Shown: in pieces, positions 11,103 through 22,432 of the stretch
Layout of the letters: each line of letters starts with the position of its first letter
Numbering within the stretch: position 1 is the stretch's first letter
Source of the DNA: Branchiostoma floridae
Taxonomy: Eukaryota; Chordata; Leptocardii; Amphioxiformes; Branchiostomatidae
Reading direction: 5' to 3'
DNA length: 64,000 bases
Assembly (NCBI RefSeq): GCF_000003815.2
Contig: NC_049992.1
Span: 15,048,603-15,112,602, forward strand
Made by a program: the position numbers and the translations under genes
The notes under the pieces: generated by a model
The model's database searches: none
What the model saw: the letters and a program-made list of their open reading frames with translations, nothing else
What the model was told of the DNA's origin: nothing

Positions 11103-14100
11103 CTGTAAATAATGAAAACTTCAGTTAAGAATAAGGCATTCCTACGAGTTATAAATGGAGAAACTTCGACAACATCCACATGCAGTACATGCTAAGACAA
11201 AGCTGATGGCTATCTCGAGCATAAACAGGTATACGACGAATATGCCCAAAATTAATTACCTTTAAGGTGGTATCTCACTGCTCTTGGGGCACTGGCGCGG
11301 CACCGCGGGGTTCATTCAATGCGACAGTGTTGTGTCATTTTCGCAGTTTTTTTCTATAATTTACATATTGCGTGATACGTAAAAGTATGACAACAAAATA
11401 CACAAAACGTCAGAAAATTCTTTCTTTATCTCTGAAATTCGATGAGTAATCTTTCCAATTCCGCAGTGCCGCACCTGTGCCCCAGGTGCAGTGAGATACT
11501 ACCTTAATCCAGCAAGAAAGCACAAAGCCATCCGTTACCTGTTAAGAAAACCTGCCGTCTATGTTCTGATCCGCCCCCTTCACTTGTTGCAACATTACTC
11601 CGTCTCTGTACATCGCTATAGTAATACGTAAACTTCTTCCTCTCTCCGCCGCGCCGCTTCCTTAATAGATACACCAGCAGACACAGACATATCAGCAACC
11701 ACAGGCCGCCGGCAGCTGCACCACTGATAATGGCGACTGTTGTAGACGTGAAACCGCCATCGAGAGCTGAAACGTAGCAACAATACAGAATTATTTTTTT
11801 CGGCAACCTACAGAACCTGCTAGGCAATACTCTTGACTTCAATAGTTTATCCGAATCAGCCCGTATCCATCTACTATTAAGGGGTTCACCTTTCCTGTCA
11901 CATTCTACAGACTGCAGTATCTTACAGTTAACCCAGTTATATATTGTACATACGAAACGTTTTGCAACTACCTTGTAACCTGACTTATATGTAAATAGCT
12001 GTGAACTGTTTGTTTTGATATTGTCATCTACTTGTTCTTGTCAGTTATCTTATTTTTGAGAGGTGATGTGAATATTAGCGTACTGCTAGAGTGTAGTACC
12101 TCTCTGTCCTGTGTTGTACTTTGATGTTGAATAAATAAAGAAATAAAATTTAAAAATTAAAAAAAACGTAGCATGTTTGTACGTGATGAGGGCGCGGTCA
12201 CATAGGTCGTGCGATCGTCGTGCGATTTTGATGCCATGTGATTTTCAAGCAGGCCGTGACAGAACCACCCACCGAGATGAATTGAAAGTATTCGTGTTCC
12301 AAGACAGTTGAACTTTGCAGGACACGTACATTTTCGTCCTGCAAAACGCCTGAAATTGGCGATCGTACGACGTCGACGATCGCACGATCTATGTGACCGC
12401 GCCCTTATGCCCCCTCACATTAGGCGAAAATCGATCGAACGACGAGTCTGTGAGCTCTAAATTACGAAGAGGCATGAACCTGCCATTTCTTCGTCGGCAG
12501 CAGGGTCATGCCTCCTTGTAATTTAGAGCTCGCAGACACGTCGTCCGATCGATTTTCGCCTAATGTGAGGGGGTCTAATCTTCTGATTTTCTTACCATAA
12601 TATCTTGGTAAATCACTGGATAAGTGTTACACAAAATTAAGAGGAAAATATAGTTTCAGTTCAGTATGGACTGAATTGCAACTATATTTTGCTAATTATA
12701 TTGTAGGTATCATGAATACTTATGACTTAAAACAATTCGTGTACTTACGACTACGAGGTAAGAATTATTGTTTCTGATTAAATATTATTAGGCTCTAACG
12801 AATACCTTTAACTAACATTCAATCAATAAGCGCATGCTAACCTATAGTTTAAAAGATGGTGATGGAAAATTCGCCGGAATACCCGCCAAGATAAGCATGG
12901 CGTATCGTGCAAGTTATAAGTACTAGAGCATAGCATTATGATATATTCTTTCCACTAGGACGACGCTCTCGCCGTGCTTTCTCTGCGACCTAAGATTTGA
13001 CAGCAAAACAAATTTTATAGAAAAGAAACGAATCTTTCCACACTTTGTGTGTTTTGTTGTCTTCTCAGTCACACTTTTACGTTTTGATACATCCAGCGTG
13101 AAAATGAAGGTTACACATCATATTTAGGTCGCAGTGAGAGTGCAGCGCGATCGCCGTCTAGTGGAAAGGGGGCCTTACCGACGACGTCGACATGTGTATT
13201 TCTGGTCCGTGGTCCACCGATTCCGTTCCGTGCAGTGCAGGAGTATGTTCCGGTATCAGTAAGTGCCACACCGCTGAGGACCAGGGCACTCGTTCTGACG
13301 TCACCAACGGCTTCATCCGAACTAGCTTTAAACTTCAAACCGTCTCTAGACCACGTGATGTTCGGGGTGGGACTGCCCTCGGCAACGCAACGGAAAGTCA
13401 CATGATCGCCGACGGTTACTTCCACGGGCTCTGAGATGCTTGTAATCGAGGCAAAATCTGTGGAACAGGGCGGCAAACCCATTAGTGTTTCCTGTGGTAT
13501 GTAACAAGTAGCATTACGGGTATGATACATGTGCAGGCTTTCAGACAGTACACATACATGCTGACCTCTAGACCACACTGTAGATGAAAACCACACCATT
13601 TTGTATCGATTGATGAAGTGTCTTCTTTTCTGGTTCTGGCCAATTTACAAATGTCGAAAATGAAGAAGTGGTATCTGGAGTGGGGTTTTGCTGAGAATTT
13701 AAGTCGGTTCTTGCAGGTGGTTAGTCCGACGTCTTGTGAATTCCAAATTAAGTACTGGTACTTTATCTTCATTCGTATATCTGTGGTCTCGTAAGAATAC
13801 CTTCTAAGAAGTCGACAGGATAACATTATAATTGCCAAATTATGCCCAAAGGCTAATTGCAAAGTTAGACAGTGGTGATACAGTATACTTTAACAAAAAA
13901 TGAAAATGAAATATATGGATAAGTAAAAAGGGAAATGATATCTATTCAAAATATCTGGAGGGTTTGACTTCTTTTTCGTATGCAGTGGGAGAGGAATTTT
14001 TCAACATTTTCGTAGATAAATGGGTACTTCAATAAGTAGATTATGTTTGTTGAACGTTAAGATGTGAAAAGCTTGGGAAAATTTTGTAGATTTCTAGGAA

Positions 14101-17100
14101 TAGGTTTTTTTCAGGATTGTATTGTGAACTTTGACAGATAAAATGCACCTTGATGTTAACATCCAAATATAATTACAAAGCCAGAAGAGCAAAACATTTT
14201 CTGCATGGGTGCAGCGCCTGCGGATATTCTCGTGTGGACTTCATATTTCATAAACGATTCTCTCAGTGTTTTAAGTTTGGCATTGATAAATCACAAACAA
14301 GCTAAAATAGAAGATATTAAAGCAATCTATTCAATCGTTCTTCAGTTATCTTGGAAACAGACATCCCCGTGCCGAACAAACAACAGTCACTACAATACCA
14401 CCGAGGCAACGAAACAAGGATCGCAAAAGGACTACAGTGCAAGCCACAAAATGAACTGCTTCTTTTAGGAAAATTCCCTAACCTTTTTCGAAGACGCAGT
14501 ATTCTCTATTGTAAACGTATACTGGGACGACGCATTCGATAGTTACATCTATGCAATTGGCTGCTCATTACATTGAATAATGGATTCATTAATTGATTAT
14601 GAGATGATTTATAGGACAGTGGTGGCTTTTCTCCCGTGATAATACTGGTGGACTCCAACAAGCTACAAAATCAATATGCTCTTTTATGAGGTCATCAATT
14701 GTTCCAGGGTGTTTCGAACTATTTCGTGGCCAGCCGAAGTCCATAGGGAACTCGCCAGACCCATTAGTGAGAAGCGTAGATCAATGATTCTTTAATATTG
14801 AATCTTTGTCGATTGCTTTTTCAATGTTTGCCTCCAGGGAAGGAAACCATATTTTTGTTCCATTTTTTCCCCTTCACCTTCGTCTTATTTTGTTGAGGTC
14901 AATGACTTGGACCAGACGGCTGTCGCCATGGCAAATGGGAAAGTAGCAAGTGTCAGGATATAGCTAGAGGTGTCTGTTACCATATAGTGTGAATGCTATT
15001 AATATATTATATGTTTGGGAAATTATAATAATTAAGGCAGAAGTTTCTTAGGATAGACTATGTGCAGGTAAACACTGTATTTTCTTGCAAATGCTACCTT
15101 CTAAGTTTAATATTCATTTGTATCCCTAAGGAATATTGCACGACTATGTTTAAACTATATAGAACATCGATTTACATACAATGTACTCGCAGCTCGATGT
15201 GCCCCTCTCCAGACCGCACGGAATTCTGGGCGACACATGTGTACACTCCGGCATCCATCCTCATCACGTGACGAATAGTCAAAGATGGCGTCCCGGCATC
15301 TCCTCCGGAATATTTCCCCAAGAAGCTGCTCGCCTCGAGTCTCGCACCGTCTTTCTCCCAGTAAAGTGAAGTTATATTAGGCTTGGCATCAGTGACCTTA
15401 CACGCTAGGGACACCGATTCGCCCACAACTGTAACATACGGGTTCCGGGGTCCCACCGAGACCCGGGGTGCCACTGCAGAATAAAGATGAGTTCAAAATG
15501 CATTAAACCAACAGATAGTATCGATTACAAATGACCCTGCATATATTGCATTCATCACAAGCATATTATGTACATAGTAAAAATGCAGATCCCAATATGG
15601 TATCCAGGTATTCTATATATTACCAATGAAACGGCTGCCAGCCTTTATGAACAAAAGATTGAGGTCAAGGGCTACAAGATGACAATAACTTTCAGAGTCA
15701 GGGTGTGTAAAATGCATTTCATTGATGTTTTGGGTCAAGATCAGCTGCATGAGAAAGTTTAGCTAGCAATTTGCGTCAGATATTTCCCGTCTACGATAGA
15801 ATACCACTGTTGCTTTGTTTAGTCTCACTTTTGACAGACCAGCACATTTTCAATGACAGAAGAACGATCTATGGGTTTGAGGGTTTGCATTAGAGCTTAC
15901 GTTGATGAGAGAGGAAGAACTCGGGTGTGTGCAATCTTTTAGCCTTAGGCTTTCACTGCTTGTGCGCATTCAGAACAAACTACTGGAATAAATGGCAACC
16001 TCAAATGGATTCGGCTGTCATATCTGTCATGCCAGAATCCTTATTCCATTCAAAATGTCATATTCTTTCTCATAGATCTCTTTGGAGTCTGGCATTTAGA
16101 CCGTCCGGGAAGATAAGGGACATTGAGCCTCGCATCAAATCGTTTAAAGTGTCGTGCACATCCCCCATATCGTGGCGAAAGACAAATAGAGGATTCGTAA
16201 GGCTGTTCCAAATAATAGGTTTAAACTATTACTTTTCTGTCAGCGCCTGTATATCTGCACAGATTCGTTTTGACATGAAATGAAATAAGGCAAGCCAAGC
16301 ATGAGTAAGCCTACAACATTGGCAATAAATCAAGTCGTCATGATTTTATGTTCAATTAAAAGTGTTGTGTAACACGAACCCTGTAAAGCCAGGTGGATGA
16401 ATTTTTCTGCTGTGCCACGTTCGTCGGTCATGATTGACAGGGCATACGTGCCCTCATCTTCAGTTTTGGTGGGATCAATCCGCAGGGATGCCATTCCCAG
16501 AAGTTTTGCCCTTTCCTTGTAAGATCCGTATGCACGGTTGATGTTCAAGTCAGGCACATAAGAGAGAACGCTTGTCCTTTTCTGGGATGTGACGTTTCCG
16601 TGTAGTTTACTCCACGTGACGGAAACAAGTCTGTAGCTTGTGTCGAAGGCAGCTTGCAAAGTCACTCCGTCACCAAGAGTTGCCACGGCCTCTTCCGGCA
16701 GTGTAATAGCTACTTCTTTCTCGGCACTGCATACTGGAAGATGAAACGAGAAAATCGATATTTGCAAGCCATAAATGGTGCACACAGAACAGTTATAAAG
16801 TTGAAAGGAATATGCTTTCCATCATTGAGAGACATTAATGCCGCTAGTTTTCTATTTTGGCTTTAAGGTATGTGGGCATCTCGACCACCTGTGTCGCGAC
16901 ATCTACATATAGATAACACCGCACGTCGGGAAAGTGGCCCTTAACAGTCGTTCTTTTCCTCCCACACCAGAATCTCATATATGAGTGTCATCTTTTGTGC
17001 AATATCACTTTCTAACTGGTAATTTTGAGACGGGAGCCCCATTCTGAAGAACTCCATACGCGTAGGGATTTTTAGTAGGCGGACACTCTACAATGTCGGT

Positions 17101-20100
17101 CCCATAACATTAATGGAGCGTAAAATTAGAATAATCGGGACGTCGTAAATGTTGAGGTAGACGTCCAAAATTTAATGTTAATTTCTCCGTGCGTGACCAA
17201 ACTCAACTTTCTAGATATAAATACATCGCACAATCTGCTCTGTATTATAGCATGATTACTTCTCAATAGTAAAACGGCCAATAAACTGACAATCTTGCCG
17301 CTTTCATGATTTATTTCGTACCGGTTCTATCGTCTTCATATGAAAGTTTTACATCAATAGGTGTGAAACAAATAGCACCTTGTCTCACGTTCTTTATCAA
17401 ATGAAATTTATTGTAGAGGAATTGATTTTACACAGTCCAACATCTAACTATGTACTATGTAAGCCTAAGGGTATTACACATATACACTATCACATATAAA
17501 AACATTAGGTCCTTTGGAATGATTTGTCACTAATAGAAAGGAAGGATGTCTAATTCTTCTCTTGTCATTACTGTACTCTACCGCTACAGTACTATATCAT
17601 TATCAAACACATCCGGAACTTGTGGACCACAATCATGTTTTCACGCGTGTTAGTCGTTGAATGTGGTGGTACCGACCGCCGGTAGGTTCTGACCTTCCTT
17701 TTACCAGTTTGATATGGTCTTATATCTCTCCTGGACTCATTATCACGTTAAGGCGGCGGTCTTATGTTGACATGGGAGATAACGCCTCACCTTTGGCGCG
17801 CACAACCCTGCAACAAGGATCCTCCAAGAAAGCATAGTGAAGGTCACCACAAGGATGGGTTCATACGTGTGCGGACTTCATTAGTAGGGTTATATATTCT
17901 ACATGTAGCAGGCAACCGCTGCTCCCACAGCGAGGTCGCACAGGAAAATTGACAAGACTCAATAGCTGCTGCCCTGAGTACACACTACGTGGATATAGTT
18001 AATGATGAGGCACCTCACAAAAAGACTACCCTTCCGAGGTATCTTATCTAAGAGAGTAAACACGCTGAAACCGGCCATGTAAAATACCTGTTATCTCAAC
18101 AGTGACATAGTGGGAGGTTTGGAGAAAGCAATTGGCTACAGTCGTTACAGTTGTCTCTTTTGCTGTTGACCCGCATAAAATGCCCAAAATTGCGTACTCG
18201 GCATTAAATTACTTGCACAGGCTTCCAGAAACCATCGGTCACAGTGTTATTAAGGGTGGAGAATGGATTGCTACGGCTTTTAACAACTCGTTTGGACCGA
18301 GGAACTGACGATGATGAGTGACAGAAATTACAGGTATCTGGAACCCCATACTCATCAATCTTTCCTCGCCCTCACGTTTCTAACTACGCGATGACGTAGC
18401 ATGTGATCCCTATCAGTGATTGAGTAATGCACACCACGTTCTACACAAATAACATCATGGTTCAGTTCGAAATAAAGACTAGTTTGCTCATCACAGGGGC
18501 AACGAGACCATAGCATGTCCAGAAAAAAATATATGGAAAATCCGGATGCCGTGCTGAAGTACCGATGGTACACAGTAGGGGGCCCAAACTTTCCCTCAAC
18601 CTTCGTCTTCCTGTGACTTACCCATAAACAAAGATCATCACAATTCATTCAGTCGTTCTGTTGGTCATGAATATCTGGAAAAAAAAGCAGGCAAGCACAT
18701 ACACACGAGCTCACACAAACACACATACATACCTACATACATACAAGCACGCACACGTTTACACACAAACACACACGCTCACACACACACATACACACAC
18801 GCACACACACACACACACACATGCCCACACACACACCTACATACGCTCACACATACACATGCTCACACACACACACACACACACGCTCACACACTAACAC
18901 ACACACACAAACACACATCAAAAACTGTACCTCCATTTTTGCAATCATCGCTTACAGGTCCTGTCTAGATTTTATTCAACCTACCCGGAATATGGGCGAT
19001 CTGGGGACAGTGAACATTCGTAGACAGATTAAGGTCTGTGTCTGCGTGAACTCAGCCAGACCAATATTTACTTGACCTTGGACCAACAGATTAGAGTGAA
19101 TAACAAAACTGTAGCCGCAGCGGTGAAATATGACACCATAGACGCTTGCTTCACGAAGAGCCCTCCACAAGCATAAGAATTATTGTCTGTTCTATTCGAG
19201 CTCACTTCCTTCAGGACACTGCAAATCCAAGATAAGAAAAACTGGATTCAGAGATAGCTCAAATCTCCTCCCTTTTTATTATTGCTGACATATTTACATT
19301 GACGAGGTAGATACAATCACTATCTTTAAATAAATCTGACGTATGCTGAGATTACGAACGGCTAAAAAAACGGCTACATGTCAAAGGGAGATACAAACAA
19401 GGTAATTAACTACTAGTTGATTGTTTTTAAGAGACTACGGATTCCCAACTGAGACAGCAGGCAGTTGGAAGTTATTACATGGATCATTGGTGTTCTTAGA
19501 AAGGGACGTTCATTCCCCTTGCAATTGCATTTACAAATATTTGACACTTTTGGGGGTTTTATCATGTTTTTATCCAAAATAAAATATGTGAGAGAAGTAT
19601 GTTACAATTTTAAACTCTACATCCGTGCAAAAAATAAAGCGCTTACCAACAAGCTTTCGATCAGCCCTCGTAAAGATCCTTGTAAAGTGGAAATGACCCA
19701 AAGCCTAAGTCACACATCCAGACCGGAAGTGTGACGTCAGCAATGGGTCGAAAGCTATTTTGTTATACCCCCTTTCCACTAGGACGGCGCTCTCACCGCG
19801 CTCTCTCTGCGACCGAAAATTTGACAGATCGTTCAACGAATTCTATAGAAAAGAAACGAATCTTTTTACACCTTGTGTGCTTTGTTGTCTTCTCAGTCAC
19901 ACTTTTACATTTTGTATGATATACCAAGTGTTAAAGTAAAGATTACACATATCCTATTTAGGTCGCAGTGAGAGCGCAGCACGATCGCCGTCTAGTGGAA
20001 AGGGGGCCTAAGCGATTTTGTGTGCGGATATAAAGTGTAATGTTGACTACATTCACAGATGTAACTTACACTAGAGTATATGTGAGAGCAGGTTTATTTT

Positions 20101-22028
20101 CAATATGCTCAAGCTAGAACTACCCTTCTGGCTAACCGTATTCAGAGGGTATTTTGAGAGGCCGGCAGGCAGTAGTACGCTACCGGATGTTTTAATGCTG
20201 ACCAATATACGTACCAGACAAAGAGTAAAGTGCATTTATCTTCCCCGTAGGAAAACTATAGATGAGCATAAACCCATTTCTGAGACACTCCTTTTACAAA
20301 GTCAAGTCCATACCATTTTGCTGTGGGTCAAGCAACGATATGCAGCACTCAGCGCTCCTGAAACTTTTAAAAGTCTTACCTGAAGCGATAGATGCAACAG
20401 AACGTCCCTGTGGATTTGCAATGTAATGGATGACTATTTTGTGTGGAAGTTATCATTTATGTTTTTTTTTTTCTTTTATTCCTTTAGGTTTTGTCCGTGT
20501 CTTCTGCACATCATCTATGCGGATAGCGTTGGGCAGTGGTGAATATTCAAAATGCAGCCTCTCTATCTATTGTACTCTCTTCAAGGCAAGTAACATCCAC
20601 TATCAACTCCTGCATCTTGGAAGGTTTTTGAGCCGCCGGGTAGCGCTGGAATGGTAGATGGAATCATCATGCCATCTTGAGAGAGAAAAACACAAAGCAA
20701 AAGACGTATCCATACATGTTTGCCTGATGCCTAAAAACACAAAGTCAGTCTACATAAAGGCAAGATAATAGATCATATTCTGCCCTGGGTCAGACACAAA
20801 AAAAGCCTTAATGGTTCTCTTACCTTGTAGGCAAACCTAAATGCGTCGCCTACATAGAGAGATAAAGATGATGCATGTCGCCACATCTCTTGATATTATT
20901 AAGTAAATACATTTTTACATCTTAAGTTTTTTTCTTACATTTCATCTTCCTCGCAGGACGGCCTGTAGGTAAAAAATAGTTCAGCCCAATGGTAATAACA
21001 TAGTCCTTGAAAATGTTTTTCTACGCACACTTTAACATAGATGTATAGTCCTTGACATATACTTGATCCCATGAGCAGTGCAAAATAGGTAGCGACAATC
21101 CCCCGGCTGGTAACGATGTGGTCTGTGCGCTGTTTTCCTAAAGACCTGTGGACCCTGCGAGACCGAACCGTTACCCTCTACATTCTGTTAATTGCACCGA
21201 CTGGGACCCGGAATCAACACGTACGTGAGACGGGTTTCCCAGGCGGCACTACTTTCCACAACAATGTGGAGAAGATTTCCATCAACCAGATGTTCACACG
21301 AGCAGGAGTACTCGTATAATATAGCGACCCAGGTCGTGTTACATACAAGCCAGGTGTTATATATCGACACAGCCTGCTTACATGTGGCATAGGAGCCCGG
21401 GCTACGGGGAAACATAGAGTTATTCCAAGCAAATAGCCGGTCGAAATTTAGACGTCTCTGAAAAATGACGAACATCTACACCTAACCAATGGCATAACGC
21501 AAGGCTAGAGTAATCATCAGCTCATCCCATGACGAAAGATATAATAAATATTTTGGATCATTTTTAAACCTTTGCGTGCCTGATGTATATAGCGGTTGTT
21601 GTTGTTTTGGGGGGGAGGGGTGGGTAGAGAGAAATTTTGGTTCCAAGTCGAAAGGAAATACAACATCATGCCACGTTGATATAAAATGCAGTCGACATTG
21701 CTAAAGTGATTCTGTGAATGGTAATTGCGGCCGTGCAACATACCATTTTCATTGATCTCTTCTCCCACTTTCCCTAACCCCTGCAGATGAGAGTAAGATA
21801 TTACTGTGTCAACTGGAGAGACACATTCGATTGATTGTCGGAATTGTTAATTAAGATCATTAAATCTTTCCCATGGACAGACGAGAAGTAATCGAAAAAT
21901 AGATAAAAGTGTTCGGACTCATTACATGCGGCGATGTTGGGATAACACAAGGAGCGTAGTGACTTACCTTTCCACAGCACAATACTAGCCGCGATGTGCA
22001 CGAGTAGACTGGTGGTAGGACGTCCCAT
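11038..22028 (-). CDS. IgSF type I receptor, cysteine-less V + two C2 Ig domains + TM (gene A, whole gene)
   Basis: Six exons join in frame: 22028-21968, 16733-16380, 15473-15180, 13457-13179, 11766-11539, 11102-11038. Lengths 61, 354, 294, 279, 228 and 65 nt give 1281 nt, or 426 residues plus TAG. Every intron is phase 1, the usual pattern of shuffled Ig modules. Domain order: signal peptide (about 1-20), V-set-like domain (21-138) without the canonical Cys pair, Ig with C163/W177/C218 (139-236), Ig with C260/W272/C310 (237-329), TM helix about 340-364 followed by the basic stop-transfer RKRRGGERKK, and a cytoplasmic tail of about 60 residues. Potential N-glycosylation sites are N67, N171 and N269. 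It is probably a surface adhesion or recognition receptor; no orthologue is assigned. A partial paralog lies head to head at 58171. Exons 1-5 are strong and the last exon is less certain. Confidence 0.85.
11264..11507 (+). mobile_element. MITE family A, copy 1
   Basis: Terminal inverted repeats begin AAGGTGGTATCTCACTGC and mirror at the right end (GTGAGATACTACCTTAA). The internal core includes ACGTAAAAGTATGAC and GACAACAAAATACAC. TTAA is present at both edges. It lies inside gene A intron 5. No transposase is encoded. Confidence 0.8.
11539..11766 (-). CDS. Gene A exon 5: transmembrane helix and juxtamembrane tail
   Basis: A 228 nt, phase 1-1 exon for residues 330-405. After a short GGFTSTT linker comes a hydrophobic segment of about 25 residues (VAIISGAAAGG...LLVYLL, about 340-364) with a Gly/Ala-rich first half, then RKRRGGERKK, giving type I topology with the C-terminus in the cytoplasm. 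The tail has FTYYYSDVQRR; Y379 sits in a YxxV context resembling an ITIM core but with Tyr rather than S/T/I/V/L at -2. The acceptor is TACGTTTCAG and the donor is ACAG followed by GTAACG. Without splicing the frame would continue 12 codons and stop near 11504, a possible alternative end. Confidence 0.8.
11860..12165 (+). repeat. Probable retroelement 3-prime end in gene A intron 4
   Basis: A non-coding stretch ending in TTGAATAAATAAAGAAATAAA and a run of A (to about 12165). A polyadenylated 3-prime end inside an intron and antisense to the gene suggests a retroposed copy. The left boundary is a guess. Confidence 0.35.
12189..12406. mobile_element. MITE family C
   Basis: The left TIR GGGCGCGGTCACATAGGTCG is mirrored by CGATCTATGTGACCGCGCCC. 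Subterminal CGATCGT/ACGACG motifs are present. The interior is non-coding. It is located in gene A intron 4. Confidence 0.8.
12410..12574. mobile_element. Foldback MITE family D, copy 1
   Basis: A near-complete palindrome. The left arm is CCCCCTCACATTAGGCGAAA, through CGAGTCTGTGAGCTCTAAAT; the right arm is GAGCTCGCAGACACGTCGTC, through TCGCCTAATGTGAGGGGG. The short loop holds CCATTTCTTCGTCGGCAG. A second copy is at 37516-37704. Confidence 0.85.
12948..13174. mobile_element. MITE family B, copy 1, abutting gene A exon 4 donor
   Basis: The left TIR is CTTTCCACTAGGACGACGC and the right TIR is CGATCGCCGTCTAGTGGAAA, then GGGGGCC. Internal sequence (TTGTTGTCTTCTCAGTCACA) is homologous to the family A core in reverse. 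Its right end lies directly beside the GTAA of the gene A exon 4 donor. Confidence 0.8.
13179..13457 (-). CDS. Gene A exon 4: canonical I-type Ig domain
   Basis: A 279 nt, phase 1-1 exon for residues 237-329. It shows VTVGDHVTFRCVAEG (C260), NITWSRDG (W272, N-glycosylation site N269) and DTGTYSCTARNGIG (C310), the hallmarks of an I-set Ig domain. The acceptor is CTGTTCCACAG. The donor is GTAAGG at 13178, and a MITE terminus abuts it: the end of the element at 12948-13174 begins at intron position +5. This membrane-proximal Ig domain is followed directly by the TM exon. Confidence 0.87.
15180..15473 (-). CDS. Gene A exon 3: canonical C2/I-type Ig domain
   Basis: A 294 nt, phase 1-1 exon for residues 139-236. 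It carries VSLACKV (C163), LYWEKDG (W177) and DAGVYTCVAQN (C218), all Ig core residues with normal spacing, plus an N-glycosylation site NIT at 171. The acceptor TATTCTGCAG is good. The donor GTATGT follows the bases CATT. The SLTI...MDAGVYTC pattern and the short C-to-W spacing favour the I/C2 set over the V set. Confidence 0.85.
16380..16733 (-). CDS. Gene A exon 2: V-type Ig domain lacking the canonical disulfide
   Basis: This phase 1-1 exon of 354 nt encodes residues 21-138. V-set landmarks are GDGVTLQA (B strand), VSVTWSKL (C strand, W61), ASLRID (E strand) and DEGTYALS (F strand, D113/Y117). The B-strand Cys position is Ala48 and the F-strand position is Leu119, so the intradomain disulfide is absent. 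The only Cys is C22 next to the signal peptide. There is an N-glycosylation site at N67 (NVT). The acceptor reads TTCCAG at 16739-16734. The donor is GTTCGT, weaker than the other donors of this gene, but the exon length matches the gene B V exon exactly, which supports this boundary. Confidence 0.8.
18695..18920. repeat. (CA)n-rich microsatellite
   Basis: About 220 bases of CA repeats interrupted by CATACAC, GCTCACAC and similar variants, in gene A intron 1. The Thr/His-rich open frames across it are artefacts. Confidence 0.95.
19768..20008. mobile_element. MITE family B, copy 2
   Basis: CCCCCTTTCCACTAGGACGG at the left and CGTCTAGTGGAAAGGGGG at the right, with the same internal sequence as copy 1 (TTGTTGTCTTCTCAGTCACA). 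It is in gene A intron 1, with TA near both ends. Confidence 0.82.
21968..22028 (-). CDS. Gene A exon 1: signal peptide
   Basis: The ATG at 22028-22026 has a strong context, with A at -3 and G at +4. It opens 20 codons starting MGRPTTSLLVHIAAS, a short basic N-terminus followed by a hydrophobic stretch typical of a signal peptide. The exon ends in AAAG followed by GTAAGTC, a near-consensus donor, leaving one base (phase 1). This joins to the V exon at 16733 as a GTA codon. Cleavage probably falls near residues 21-24, in the first residues from exon 2. The gene B signal exon has the same phase and similar length (52 nt). A 5-prime UTR exon further upstream cannot be excluded. Confidence 0.7.
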
Positions 22029-22424
22029 GGTTACTGCCTGTTTCCCTCGAGGGGGACCCCTAGCCTGAACTCCACACGAAACACCAAATGGGTGAAAAAC
22101 TGCAAACCATCACCATCAATACACCTTTTCACCGCGTTTTTCCAATATAACGATCCTTTGGTCGTACGCGGGTATTCCGATCGCGAAAAGCCTACCGCAC
22201 GCACCGACACGCAGGCTCTGCAATGAGCCAGCAGATGCTAGCGGAGAGATAAAGCAAATCCTAACGGAAGGCGGAGCGATATGGCCCATCATCGCAGCTT
22301 CTGCCGCTGCGTTTTAACTTCTCTGTCCCACGAGGGAAGTACCAGTAAATCCTCTCCAACAACCACCAACTGATTTCATTATTGCAATATTCCTGAAATA
22401 TATATCCAAGACTCTCGTGTGTGG

Positions 22425-22432
22425 ATTTGCAT
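22425..22432 (-). promoter_or_regulatory. Octamer motif ATGCAAAT upstream of gene A
   Basis: An exact POU/Oct octamer about 400 bp upstream of the gene A start codon, reading ATGCAAAT in the gene direction. The octamer occurs several more times in this window (near 29303, 30205, 31937, 37215, 56496 and 57843), so this one may be chance. Confidence 0.15.

Larger units (their letters stand above)
11767..13178 (-). other. Gene A intron 4, largely transposon-derived
   Basis: This 1.4 kb intron holds a poly-A-tailed retroelement-like piece (about 11860-12165, plus strand) and three foldback elements: 12189-12406, 12410-12574 and 12948-13174. The last abuts the splice donor. Confidence 0.6.
16734..21967 (-). 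other. Gene A intron 1
   Basis: A 5.2 kb phase-1 intron between the signal and V exons. It contains a (CA)n-type microsatellite (about 18695-18920) and a family B MITE (19768-20008). The remaining open frames in it have no recognisable domain. Confidence 0.65.

Noticed and set aside
13482-13862. 126-codon minus frame next to gene A exon 4
   Set aside because: Intronic; it overlaps the acceptor side of exon 4 and has no domain or required phase.
18661-19075. Thr/His-rich open frames on the plus strand
   Set aside because: Translation of a (CA)n microsatellite.
21188-21475. Cys-containing minus frame as a possible extracellular domain exon
   Set aside because: The Cys pattern fits no family I know and overlapping frames on the other strand are equally open; exon 1 and exon 2 of gene A already join in phase without it.
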